DNA from: Cryptomeria japonica
Taxonomy: Eukaryota > Streptophyta > Pinopsida > Cupressales > Cupressaceae
Direction of reading: 5' to 3'
Length of the DNA stretch: 64,000 nt
Assembly: GCF_030272615.1 (NCBI RefSeq)
Contig: NC_081408.1
Span: forward strand, 201,710,341-201,774,340
Shown here: piece by piece, positions 21,634 through 32,657 of the stretch
How positions within the stretch are numbered: position 1 is the first letter of the stretch
How the letters are laid out: each line of letters opens with the position of its first letter
Translations under genes and position numbers: made by a program
Notes under the pieces: model-generated
Told to the model about the DNA's origin: nothing
What the model saw: only the letters and a program-made list of their open reading frames with translations
Database searches by the model: none

Positions 21634-22320
21634 TCAACTCGCAACTGCGAGTTCCTTGACTTTCCCTTCATAATTCTAGTTGCCATCCTGTAGTTCCTTA
21701 GGGTCATCCAAGTCATCATTGTCCTCCAGAGGGAAGCCAATCCATAGGATACGCTTCACCAGACAATTCTTTGAGCCCCTTGGTCACCCTCACTTCCATT
21801 TGGAGGATGAGGTAGAGCCTTCATCTACAGATTTATGGTCAATGGGGCTCCATTTTTCTAGCTTACGATAGATATCTTGTCTCTCCCAAGCCCTCAGATA
21901 TTCTATTATCCCACTCATACCAATTTGTGTTGATGCCCAACGCACCTCCTTATTGCAATTCACACTCTAGATAAGGTAAGGGTGTAATGGGGGATGAAAC
22001 TCACTCGCATGGAACCAAACACCATCCGGATAGATGAAACTAAGCTCATCGCGGGACATTTGCATGAAACTCTTGAACCCACCATGCCACTCTTCTTTCA
22101 CACAGTTTATGATAATCCATCTCACCTTTTCCTTGCTTACCACTTCAAAGCACCAAGATGTGAACATAAAGGATATGTCTACATTTGTGTGGTATTTTTA
22201 TTGTGCTCTCAAATATTCATCCCCCAAAACTCTCTTCAACCCAATAAGGAAATCCCTCTCTTCAAATCGGAAGACATTTGATAGTCTTCCATCTGATATA
22301 TGGCCCCAAAAGGCCACCAT
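21634..22320 (-). pseudogene. Decayed 229-codon reading frame, unrecognised
   Basis: One minus-strand frame runs from ATG (22318-22320) to TGA (21634-21636) with no indels but five internal stops. It reads MVAFWGHISDGRLSNVFRFE, then FLIGLKRVLGDEYLRAQ, stop, then MFTSWCFEVVSKEKVRW, FKSFMQMSRDELSFIYPDGV, stop, EYLRAWERQDIYRKLEKW, two stops, LWIGFPLEDNDDLDDPKE, stop, then ELAVAS. Every stop is one transition from Gln, Trp or Arg, as expected from decay of a methylated coding sequence. Composition is protein-like, with Trp and charged residues throughout. I do not recognise the family. It may be an old retrocopy or part of a lost transposon; no introns are seen. Confidence 0.5.
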
Positions 22321-22889
22321 CGGTCTAGAAGCCTACAAAGAAATTTTTGGCTCCATTATCTGTAGGTCACAAAGGCCACTACTCACACACAAAGTTGGAA
22401 ACTCCTCGAAATCAGATCTTAGAAGTAAAAATTTTTCCCACGTCGATTGGCTTCAAGAATTTGGCTTGTTAAAAAATTTGAGAATGATACAAGTAGCGGG
22501 AGCTTCACGTATAATACTAATGAAGCTCGTATAACCAAGGTGGAAAACATGTGTGGTGGTTAAATGCGATTAATATTCTTGTGTCTGATATATTGTATTT
22601 GATGGTTTCCACCACCTTTGCCAAAAAGTAAATGGCCATCCACTACAAAAAATTCCCACCCAGATATGGTCAAAGATTTCTTTGATATGTGTGGCTCTTG
22701 GATTACACAACTATACACCAAACTGAAAAATCATTTAAGGAACTTTTCTTAACCCCAAACATCACCCGTTACTCTCCCAACGACAAGATTTTCATCTATT
22801 CAAAATTGGGCTTGGAGTATTGTCACTTAATTTAGATGGAGCCATTAGGAAAGTCAATTTCAAATTTGATTTCACCAACTTATAATTCT
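22321..22889. other. Unassigned stretch
   Basis: Nothing supported. ccactacaaaaaattcccac at 22637-22656 resembles a CACTA-type transposon end, but no partner end was found. Confidence 0.35.
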
Positions 22890-24440
22890 AAAGCCTGGTT
22901 AGCACATAGGTTTGCTTCCATATTTCCCTCCCTTAGGACATGAGAAATTTTAAAGCTATGGAAGGAAGATAATAGTTCTTTTTGTTGGAATCAATGAACA
23001 CTGAGAGGGGGGGTGAATTAGTGTTCTGTAATTTTTAATATTCTTAATCTGATTCTAGAAACACATAAACCAAGTATCCACCACACCATAACACCAAGAA
23101 AACCTAGTTAAGAGAAAAACCACGGTGGGATTGAAGCACACAATATTTATATACTCTGTTAGAAGTATACAAATATTACATAGGGGAATGCACATGCATT
23201 CAGACACACTGTCTAGAGCTCACCGCTCAAATTAAAATAAGGGCTACAACCCTAGAAGGCTCATTGCCTTACAAAATGATTACAAAAGATAATTGGAATG
23301 TCTGAACTGATAAACAACATCTACAAATGCCAAAATACAGTTTTGGTTAAGCACAAAACATCCAACCTTACTCTACTCTTCTACACTGTGTTGTTATGAT
23401 ATTCTGCATTATACTAGAGCACAAATCCTTCAATCGTGCATGTGAAACTACACACAATCGCTCATACAAACTTTCCACATAACAACTGATACCCAAAATG
23501 ATCATATCAATTGCTCTTTTATATCCACAACATAAAATTAGATCTTTCACATGTCAGCCCAAAACACATAGCACACAAATGATACGTGTATACCAAGTCA
23601 GCTCAATTTCCAATCCAAAAAAATCATGTGGACCAAATAAATTTGTCCACACGCTTCCTACATGTTGGCTTAACATCCTCTATTGCACAAATAATTATCC
23701 AAATTACTCTGCACAATCTTCACAATGAATATCCACACGTTACAGTTGATGAACACTATTCTAACCAAAAACCTATATACTAGACCTTCCAACTTACTCA
23801 AGAATCATCACCAAAGGGAAAAAAACTAGAATAAGGTAGATTACACATCCACAATGCTTCTCTAAGATCTATAGCACCAAATACTTAACACAACTGAATC
23901 GCCAACCAAATTACTGTACATTACCGCATGTCTTGTTCTACCTCACCATACCTTACAAGACCTCAATCTCTCTTTTCGTATGAATGAATTACAAACTGTG
24001 GATGGAATATCTGACTCTAGTTGCCATCAATGACAATGTCTAAACAAAAATGTAGTGTTTCTTATCAACACTTTTATGTCTCAGATTTTCCTATCAATTT
24101 TTCAATTTTGTGCTCCACCCCGAATAATGGCATGAGTAATGAATTGAGAATCCCCTTCTAAGTGTATTTTTGCTACCCCAATCCTTCTCACCGATTGAAC
24201 TATCATCAAAGTCATTTTCACTTTGTCTTTATTATTTGTTTCTCAAGATAGACGTTGCTTAGCTTTTGCAATAACTTTACCGTAGCAATCCCTAGCCACA
24301 CAACCCGCACTTGAGGGGCCTAGGGTACTTAGTCTTTCTCCATCAAAATTAATTTTGATCCAGCTAGGTTTCAGGGCAATCCAAGTAGATATCCTTTCCT
24401 GAGCATGCTTAGGATTAACCCTTATAGACCCATTAATGGG
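22890..24440 (-). pseudogene. LINE-type RNase H fragment, split by a solo LTR
   Basis: On the minus strand 24440-24055 reads WIALKPSWIKINFDGE, AGCVARDCYGKVIAKAK and VAKIHLEGDSQFITHAI. After the inserted LTR, 22980-22890 continues SSFHSFKISHVLREGNMEAN. This is the RVT_3-like RNase H found at the C-terminus of plant LINEs and in related host proteins. The usual motifs are present (KiNfDG, GcvaRDxxG, HVxREgNxxA). Internal stops (CGTCTATCTTGA and others) and the insertion mean it is dead. Confidence 0.65.
22983..24046 (-). repeat. Copia-type solo LTR (about 1064 bp)
   Basis: The minus strand begins TGTTTAGACATTGTCATTGA and ends with a CCCCCCCTCTCAGTGTTCA block then TTGATTCCAACA. The end resembles the copia LTR at 18847 (both carry a tgagaNggggggtgaa block on the plus strand). 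No internal region, PBS or polypurine tract adjoins, so it is a solo LTR. Flanks ctttt and aaaat do not form a duplication. Confidence 0.6.
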
Positions 24441-24818
24441 TCGTGCCTTTTATGTATTTAGTTTGATGAGGTTTGCACGATTTTACCTTTCGGGTTATTT
24501 TGGAAGTAATTAGATTTACTTTCCCAATAGGTTTTTTAATATTTTTATAATTTCAACCCAAAAGTGAGTTTATATTGTATTGTGAAGTTCATTTTTGAAC
24601 ACTTGGTCTTATTTTCCGATTTTGGAGATTTCTAACCCTAAAATGGGATTTTGGAATTTTGAATGGGGAAAGATTGGTTTGGACAAATTTTGTGTGTAGG
24701 AGCTCATTGGATTCATGGGAGAAAATTATTTATTCTACCTAGTTTTGGTTATATATCCTAGTGCATTTGGCCTTCTTTCTAATTTTGGAGTTTTCATCAT
24801 GTTTCAAGTAGGAACTGG
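24441..24818. other. Unassigned DNA left of element C
   Basis: AT-rich sequence without a supported gene. It continues, after elements C and B are removed, into 30256-30294 and 41797 onward. Confidence 0.5.
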
Positions 24819-26577
24819 TGCAGGAGCACCCAAGACAAGATTGGCCACCATGAGGCCATAATGAATATTTATGAGATATTTTAGATGTAAGGTCAATTTG
24901 ACCATTTTATTTTATAATCATGGCTAATAATGCCATATGAAGTCATATTGTTCATGTCTAGAGTTATTTTGTAATGAATTGTCATCTAGGCAAAACAATG
25001 TCAAAATGAGTAATGTAATGGGGTTCAAGGGGTAGATTAGGATTTTAATGAGAATTTTGTGTTCCATAAGGTCTCATAAGACCAATTTGATGTAATTAGG
25101 CTAATTAAGTTGTCTAGATAAGAGTCAAGGTGCAAAAAGATTAAAAGTGTCAACTTGACAACAAAATAGATGTAAAACACCTAATGAGTGGTTAAGGAGG
25201 TAGTTATGAGGGTGGTTGTTGGTTCCCATAGAGGGAAAGGATTTTTAAATTATTTTAATACTCCACAAAATGAAATGGTGGTCAAGATATTAAGTTTGTG
25301 ATCAATAAAGTAAGGTTTTATGCTCATTTTCATGTTTTTGACAATGATAATAGTCTGAAAAAATCCATTATTGTGACAAATATTGTTGCCTTTTGTTCAA
25401 TAAATTGATGGATTTGATGAAGCATTGAATCATTAAATTATTGGCTTTTGTCTTAGTTAAATCCATTAAGTTTTAAGTTAGTTATCAAATTTTTTTGTGC
25501 AAATTGCCAAACCCTAATCTAGGATATCCAGTGAATGGTTAAAATGTAGTTTCTTTTTGTTTTCACATGTAAACAACCCTCAAAACTAGTGTAATGAAGG
25601 GGGAGGGATTATGTAACATATCTTGTTGGTTACAGGAAATCATGCACATGTTAACACGTGTGTTGAATGATGGAAAGGGATTGCATTCTTGTCTCAGACT
25701 GTGACAAGAAAGTTTATGATAGTTTGGTGGATGAATGGTGCAATCCAAGTTGTCTACAAGGGTTAAAGATAGTTGAGTAATGTGTTATGGTGAGTATTGA
25801 AGGTGTCCAAGGGGTGTGAGAGTCAATGAAAGTTTGTTTGTGTGAGTTTAGTGACTTTCTTAGGGATATATGTGCATGACTGTCGTAAAGAGTTGTGTAT
25901 GACTGTCATAAAAAAAAACACAGTCACGGTGCAAATGACGGAACTTTTATTTTAACATTTGGATTTTTTTATTTTTGGATATGTTGATCCTAGCCATGTT
26001 GTCTAGGTTTTCCCTAGAGAAATATTCCTAAAATTGTCTGGTTTGCAAGTTATGAGTGACGAAGTTCTTTACTATCATAGTTGGCAGTGAGTTCATGTTT
26101 GTATCAGATATGTTGTGTGTTACCCCAAGTCTCAAAGGAAGTAACAATGGTTTGTTAAGGGTAGGATAGTCACAATGTTGTGTTGAGAAGTAGATGTCAA
26201 TGTGTTCAAGAGAGATGACATTGTTAGTAGGCATTTCTAGTGCTTTAGAAATGGGAAAAGTACTGGTTGCATGAAGAAGAGACTTAGTTATCATTGAGAG
26301 AGAGTTGTTTGTTGAGTTGTCAAAAGGTGTAAGGTTGCTATTATAAGGGTATGGGTTTATCAAGGATGAGTTTGTGATTAGTCAATAAAGGTATGTGTGC
26401 AAGAAGATAAGTGTTTCATAGATTTTGTGATGAAGCAAGTGTTGTGAAAGAAGAGTGAGTATTGGTGGATGTTGAAGATAGGTCCTATTGATGGGTTTTG
26501 GAATTAGTTTTGTTACAAAAAAATGGGGAGATGGAAAGTTCCCTATTAAAGATGGATGGGCCCATGATGCCTCTACA
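24819..26577 (+). repeat. Element C 5' LTR (1759 bp)
   Basis: It matches 28657-30255 with many substitutions. It is longer because the 3' LTR has lost about 160 bp corresponding to roughly 26110-26275. Confidence 0.85.
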
Positions 26578-26583
26578 TCATAT

Positions 26584-26594
26584 TGGTATTAGAG
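26584..26594 (+). promoter_or_regulatory. Element C primer-binding site
   Basis: TGGTATTAGAG, six bases after the LTR, is one mismatch from the initiator-Met tRNA complement. Confidence 0.75.
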
Positions 26595-26663
26595 AAAGGA
26601 AGTAGGTCCCTGAAGAAGATAATTGGGTTTTGAGAGAAGGTTAAGTAAGAGGTTGAAGTCAAG

Positions 26664-27863
26664 ATGCCTCCTAAGAGTGTGGGTACTACTAGAGAGTTAC
26701 AAGAGTTGAAGGAGAAGAATGCAAGGTTGCAAGAATCCTATAATGCGGTGATGGAAAGGATTTAATCCTTAGAGTCTAATCAAAGAAGGAATGTTGATAT
26801 AGGAGATGTGAGTGATGAACAGGAAGAAGAAGAGTAGTTCCAAGAAGCACAGGAGGAAGAACAAATAGATCCTGAAGAGCAGCGCACACTCAGATTGTTA
26901 AAGGATGTGAAAGGTGATCAGTACAAGGCAAGAGTTGACCTACCTATGTATGGTGAGAATCTAAATGAAGAAGAGTTTCTTGATTAGGTAGTAGCCATGG
27001 ACACATATTTTGAGAGTGAAGATGTGCCAGAGGATCAGAAGGTCAAAGTGGCAAAGGCAAAGTTGAAAGCACATGCTCTCCTATGGTGGGATAATCAACA
27101 GACATAAAGAAGGAAGAAGGGAAAGACAAAGATCATCTCATGGGATAGAATGGTGGTGAAAATTAAAGGTAAATTTATTCCTAGAGACTATGAAGTGCAA
27201 ATGTTTAAGAAATTGCAAAGTTTAAAATAGAGAGATTTAGATGTGAAGGCATAGACTGATGAGTTTTATAAGTTGAGTATAAGAGTAGGAAGGGATGAAG
27301 ATGAATTTGGAAAGGTAGCTAGGTACCTTGGTGGTATTAGATTCAATATTCAAGATGAGTTGGTAATTTCTAACCCCAAAAGTGTGGATGAATGTTTCCA
27401 ATTGGCACTCAAGATCGAGGAGAAAGTCAAAAGAAGGCAAGAGAAATCCACAAGAGGAAGAGGCAGCAGCAATAACAGAGGTAGACGTGCATTTCCTTCA
27501 CAAAAACTGAACCATGAGGATCAAGGTGATACAAGCAAAGGTAAAGAACAATCATTTTATAATTTTAGAGGTAGATTTGGTAACAATAGAGGCATATTTG
27601 GTAGAGGTTCTAATCAATTTTCAGGAAAATGTTATAATTATAATGAATATGGTCATCCTTCTTTTAAGTGTCCTAAAAAGACAACATCATCATCATCTAA
27701 GGTTGACAAGAGGGTTGCATTTTCTCAAGAGGAGGAAGTTGATAGTGGTAGTCCAAAGGTGATTGATTGCTTTGGTGAAGTTGTTGAGTGTTTGATGATC
27801 AAGCAACATATCTTGAAGACCTCACAGGAATCTGAACCCATAAAAAAGAAGGAGTCTCTTTAG
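26664..27863 (+). pseudogene. Element C gag with zinc knuckle
   Basis: One frame from ATG (26664) to TAG (27861-27863), about 400 codons, with six internal stops before 27270 and open thereafter. Early residues form a coiled coil (LQELKEKNARLQESYNAVME). The gag fold shows HALLWWDNQQ and ISWDRMVVKIKGKFIP, then YLGGIRFNIQDELV. A Gly/Arg/Asn-rich RNA-binding stretch precedes a degraded zinc knuckle CYNYNEYGHPSFKC, where the second Cys is Tyr. All six stops can be explained as CAA/CAG or TGG codons changed by a C-to-T or G-to-A transition. Gag would have packaged the element RNA. Confidence 0.82.
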
Positions 27864-28496
27864 AATAAGGTTTCAATGTAAAGGTAAAGTTTGTACTGTT
27901 GTTGTTGATTCTGGTTCCACTGATAACATGGTTTCTACTATTTAAATGGTTCAAAAGTTATATTTAGAAAGGTTGCCTCATAAAAATACTTATAGAGTTT
28001 CTTAGGTCAATGATGATGTTAGTCTATTCGTTGAGGAACAAGCAAGGGTTGATTTTTAGATTGGTCAATATAAGGAGAGTTTTATATATGTGACATTTTA
28101 CCCATGGAATGTAGCCATATTTTACTTGGTAGACCTTGGCAATATGACAACCATACTAGTTATGATGGTAGGAGAAACACTTATACTATTGAAAAGTATG
28201 GGGTTAAGTACACTTTATGGCCAATGAATGATGGTGTCAAGGGTAAGAACAAAATAGTCATATTTGGGAAGAAGACATTGCTTGAGGATGAAGAGTTGGT
28301 AGCCAAGTCACGGCTAGAAAGGGTTAGAAAGGATAATTTGTGTGAAGGTATAATGGTTGGTTCATTTTTATGTCCATTTGTACAGGACATGGTGAAGGAT
28401 AAATTTGATGTTGCCGGTAAGAAGGAGCAGGTATCCACCAAGTACTATGGTGGCTGGGGAAGTGGAGAAGAAGGTGCAAGGGCAAGCACCTATTGA
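27864..28496 (+). pseudogene. Element C protease and C-terminal tail
   Basis: After the gag stop, VVVDSGSTDNMVS (about 27900-27940) is the aspartic protease active site of plant gypsy elements. SHILLGRPWQYDNHTSYDGR (28110-28170) is its conserved C-terminal signature. The tail of the second piece (28104-28496) has no known domain. A frameshift and stops lie between 27940 and 28104. The usual next domain, reverse transcriptase, is absent. Before 28560 there are two copies of a ggtatccaccaagtactat repeat. Confidence 0.78.
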
Positions 28497-28640
28497 AGAT
28501 TCTTGGTATCCACCAAGTACTATCATGGTTGGAGTTCCTTTGTGGACTAATTGGTTTTTTTTATTTTGGTTTTTATCATTTTCTTGTAGGTTTTCAGAAG
28601 GTTGGAGTTGATGTTCCCTCATGGGACATGAGGATTTTTC

Positions 28641-28656
28641 AATGGGGGGAGTATGG
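28641..28656 (+). promoter_or_regulatory. Element C polypurine tract
   Basis: aatggggggagtatgg directly precedes the TGTAGGAGC start of the 3' LTR and fixes the plus orientation. Confidence 0.75.
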
Positions 28657-30255
28657 TGTAGGAGCACCGAAGACAAGATTGCCGACTATGAATATTTATG
28701 AGATATTTTAGATGTAAGGTCAATTTGACCATTTGATTTTGTAATCATGGCTAATAATGCCATTTCAAGTCATATTGTTAATGTATTGAGTCATTTTGTA
28801 ATGAGTTGTCATGTGGGGAAAACAATGTCAAAATGAGTAATGTAATGGGGTTAAAGGGATAGATTAGGATTTTAATGAGAATTTTATGTTTCATAAGGTC
28901 TCATAAGACCAATTTGATGTAATTAGGCTAATTAAGTTGTCTAAATAAGATTCAAGGTGCAAAAAGATTAAAAAATTGTCAACTTGACAACAAAATAGAT
29001 GTAAAACACCTAATGAGTGGTTAAGGAGGTAGTTATAAGGGTGGTTCTCAGTTCTTATAGAGGGAAAGCATTTATAAATGACTGTAATACTCCACAAAAT
29101 GGAATGGTGGTTGAGATATTAAGTTTGTGATCAATAAAGTAAGGTTTTATGCTCATTTTCATGTTTTTGACAATGATAATAGTCTGAAACAATCCATTAT
29201 TGTGACAAACATTGTTGCATTTTTGTTCAATAAACTAATAGATTTGATGAAGCATTTAATTATTAAATTATTGGATTTTGTTTCAGTTAAATCCATTAAT
29301 TTTTAAGTGAGTTATCAAAGTTTTTCTACAAACTGCCAAACCCCAATCTAGGGTATCTAGTGAAAGGTTAAAATGTAGTTTCTTTTTTTTTTCACATGCA
29401 AATAACCCTAAAACTTGGTGTAATGGAGGGAGAGGGATTGTGTAACATATCTTATTGGTTTCAGGAAATTATGCACAAGTTAACACGTGTGTTGACTGAT
29501 GGAAAGGGACTGCATTCTTGTCTTAGACTGTGACAAGAAATTTTATGACAGTTTGGTGGATGAATGGTGCAATCCAAGTTGTCTACAAGCATTGGAGATA
29601 GTTGGGTAATGTGTTATTGTGAGTATTTAAGGTGTCCAAGGTGTGTTAGATTGAGGGACACTTTGTTTGTGAGATTTTAGTGACTGTCTCAGGGATATAT
29701 GTATGACTGCCCTAAAGAGTTGTGTATGACTGTCATTAAAAAAAAAATAGTCATGGTGCAAAGATATCAACCTTTATTTTAACCGTTGGATTTTGTTGCA
29801 TTTTGGATATGTTGTTCCTAGCCAAGTTTTCTAGGTTCTCACCAAAGAGATCTTCTTAAAGTTGTTTGGTTTGCAAGTTATGAGTGGCAGAGTTTTGTAC
29901 TGTCATAGTTGGCAGTGAGTTCATGTTTTTATCAAATTTGTTGTGTGTTGAGTTGTGTGTTGAGTTGTCATTGAGAGAGAGTTGTTTGTTGAGTTGTCAA
30001 AATGTGTAAGGTTTATGTCATAAGGGTATGGGTTTATCAAGGATGAGTTTGTGATCAGTCAAGAAGGGTATGTGTCCAAGAAGATAAGTGTTTCATAAAT
30101 TTTGTGATGAAGCAAGGGTTGTGAAAGAAGAGTGAGTATTGGTGGATGTTCAAGATAGGTTCTGTTGATGGTTTTTGGGATGGAGTTTTGTTACCAAACA
30201 AAGGGGAGATGGAAAGTTCCCTATTAAAGATGGATGGGCCCATGATGCCTCTACA
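28657..30255 (+). repeat. Element C 3' LTR (1599 bp)
   Basis: Starts tgtaggagcaccgaagacaa and ends gatgcctctaca. It carries an internal deletion near 29950 where tgttgtgtgttgag repeats mark the junction. Confidence 0.85.
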
Positions 30256-30294
30256 TTAGGAACTCTCTATGCTTCCTTGTTTCTCAATTGAATT

Positions 30295-31106
30295 TGTATA
30301 TGGTGAAAATGGATAACAACAATGATGAAAGACTAAATAGATTCAACCACAAAACCCTAGCCTAACAACAACAAAGATCCACCATAACATATGAAAATTA
30401 CCTAAGACAATGCAAATGAAATGAAATCACAAAGATTATACCATCACATGTCCAATAGGGTTTGGATCTCCATTCTTCCTATCTCCATTGATCTTGCTTG
30501 ATATATTTGCTCTCAGATTTTATGTGCACAAGAGCTCAACAAAGAACAGAAATGTGGTTGCAAGTAGGGTTGATTGCATATGCAAGTTCGAAAGTGTAGT
30601 CGGGGCTGAATGCATAGTGATTTTTTGTCAGGATGCATAAATTGATTAGAATGATTGATTAGGGTTGATAATGACGGAAGCATCTCCTTATATAGAAGAC
30701 ACTATATGAAATGGAGGGATAAGATTGAGAGGTGTAAAAGATAAATGGTCGGCTATGATTAGAGGGTAGGTAGAAGAAATAAGAAAATAATAAAAGGGTA
30801 GGTAGTGTATGAATTAAGAGATGAATTACATGTGTCATAGGTAGAAAAGGATAATGAATTAATTAAATAAATAAAGATTCATTTAATTAATAGAGGAAGT
30901 GGGATCAATTAAATAAATAAGAGTATTTATTTATTTAATTTAGGAAAAGGATAATTTAAATAAATAAATGTATTTATTTAAATGAGAAATAAGGCTAGAA
31001 GAGGATAAATGAATTAATTAAATAAATAAAGATTTATTTAATTAATAGAAGAATTAGGCTTAGATAATTAAATAAATATTAGACATGACAATTTTAGGTG
31101 TCTACA
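30295..31106 (-). repeat. Element B 3' LTR (812 bp)
   Basis: It matches 40965-41791 but lacks 17 bp of the last attaaataaa block near 31077. TATA box CTATATAAGG lies on the minus strand near 30690-30700. Confidence 0.92.
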
Positions 31107-31123
31107 TTTTGCCTTTCTTTGAG
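31107..31123 (-). promoter_or_regulatory. Polypurine tract of element B
   Basis: The minus strand reads CTCAAAGAAAGGCAAAA next to the LTR, all purine except the CTC start and one C, as in element A. Confidence 0.8.
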
Positions 31124-31461
31124 ACAATGTAGTTTGTCGCATTGTTTCAAAGAAGATAATATGAACTGATACAAAGTTGCCCCAAGATGGGAATGATATG
31201 CCCCCTCGAGAGATTGGATGAAAATGTCTGGAAAGATCACAGACAATCTCTCGATAAGAAAGAAAGGCTAGAATGGACTGACTAGATAGGATAGAGTGAC
31301 AGAGTCATGAGATAATGAAGACTGACTCGGGAGACGAGGGTTAGAGCTAGGGCTAGAGTAGTTTATAAAATAGGCCACGAGGGGAAAACATCCTCATTGT
31401 CATCCACACATCCAAGAGATCAAAGTGCAGAGAGAGAATAGAGCAGCAACAGTCAACAACG

Positions 31462-32657
31462 ATGGCATTGGTTCATAGATTTGATCGCGTTCGCCGATTT
31501 CAGAGGCCAGCAGATGCAGGAGAGATGGTAAGTACCGCAGAACCTCCTTGTACTTTGTTGCAATAAATGTTGTCATAAATGCATGTTAGGTAGTGCAATA
31601 AATGTGCTTTAGGATAATGTCAAAAAATGTCAAGTGGGGTAAAAATGTCAAGGTGCATCTGGGTAGGCTAGGCACGTTTGTGTCATGAATGTGCATTTGT
31701 GTCTTCTAGGTCAAATCGATAGTTCTGTGATGAACATACGTTGTCGATTGGATATGCTGCTGAGAGGATACACGCAAGCAGGTCCTCTAGGGAAGACTAG
31801 GATAGTAGATAGGGCTAGGATTGACAATTTTGTGATAGAACATATATTGCCAATGAGGAAACTACTCAAGAGGATACACTCAAGCAGAGGCCCTAGGATA
31901 GGATAGATCGAGGCACTTTGTAATGAACAAGGAGTACCAAGACATAGTACTTTGTGATGAATAGGACGTACTAATATGAGCAGCACTTTGTGATGAACAG
32001 TGAGTGCAAATGTGAGTAGCACTTTGTGATGAACAGGGAGTGCTAATATGAACATCACTTTGTGATGAATAGTGAGTGCAAAAACACGTAGTACTTTGTG
32101 ATGGATAGGGAGTACCACTAGGATAGAAGCAACACTTTGTGATGAACAGTGAGTGTCACTTTTACTGACATGATTGATTTGCTTGATTGCAAGAGTATTT
32201 GCCTATGCTAGATTCACAAGAGAGATTCCTGTTGACGCAAAGATTACGACCACAGTTGACATTTGAGGATCGAGCTGCCATTGAGGTTATGGGTTTGTGA
32301 TTCATTCTATATGTGCCTAAGTTTCGGGCGAACATGGGCTTGCTAATTGTGCTTGTTGAGAGGTGGCACTCAGAGACTTGTACTTTCCATTTGCCAATGG
32401 GTGAGATGATAGTCACCTTAGAGGATGTTTATAGGATTCTGAGGATATCGATCGATGGGGAGTTAGTAACCTACGATCGAGACAGAGACAAGGATGCACT
32501 GAGACGAGTGTTTCGGGATCTAGGATTGGAGATGAGGGATAGACATGTCACCTGGGATACCATGACACAGGCAGGATTGGCACTACTGGTGGTGTTGGGA
32601 GGAGTGATCAGTGGGTTCCTATGTCCGGATAGGGTGACACGAGGGTTGGTTGTGTAG
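31462..32657 (+). pseudogene. Antisense spliced ORF with plant mobile domain (element B)
   Basis: Exon 1 (31462-31527) is open, MALVHRFDRVRRFQRPADAG..., and ends ATG|GTAAGT. Exon 2 corresponds to 32193-32657 by alignment with element A. It reads VERWHSETCTFHLPMGEM, TVTLEDVYRILRISIDGELV-like sequence (here IVTLEDV), then VFRDLGLEMRDRHVTWDTM and SGFLCPDRVTRGL, a clear plant mobile domain core. One TGA interrupts it just before 32313 where A has AGA. The acceptor is gcaa in B versus gcag in A, so correct splicing is doubtful in this copy. Loss of the C-terminal basic tail seen in A shortens it. The role in the element is unknown; in host relatives this domain is linked to silencing. Confidence 0.72.
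31700..32160. repeat. Short tandem repeats in the antisense-ORF intron (element B)
   Basis: About seven units with the core actttgtgatgaacagNgagt (31910-32160), preceded by the same 100-bp duplication as in A. Unit number and order differ from A, showing rapid turnover. Confidence 0.8.

Larger units (their letters stand above)
24819..30255 (+). mobile_element. Element C: gag-protease-only LTR retrotransposon
   Basis: A 5.4-kb plus-strand element with LTRs of 1759 bp (24819-26577) and 1599 bp (28657-30255), each starting TGNAGGAGCACC and ending GCCTCTACA. A PBS of the initiator-Met type and a G-rich polypurine tract are in place. The 2.1-kb interior codes only for gag, a degraded zinc knuckle and protease; there is no RT, RNase H or integrase. 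The word aggaact occurs 2 bp outside each end (24810-24816 and 30258-30264), a probable target duplication with two or three extra bases at each junction. LTR divergence is visibly greater than in A or B, so it is older. Confidence 0.85.

Noticed and set aside
22637-22656. CACTA-type transposon end (ccactacaaaaaattcccac)
   Set aside because: No inverted partner or 3-bp target duplication could be found nearby.
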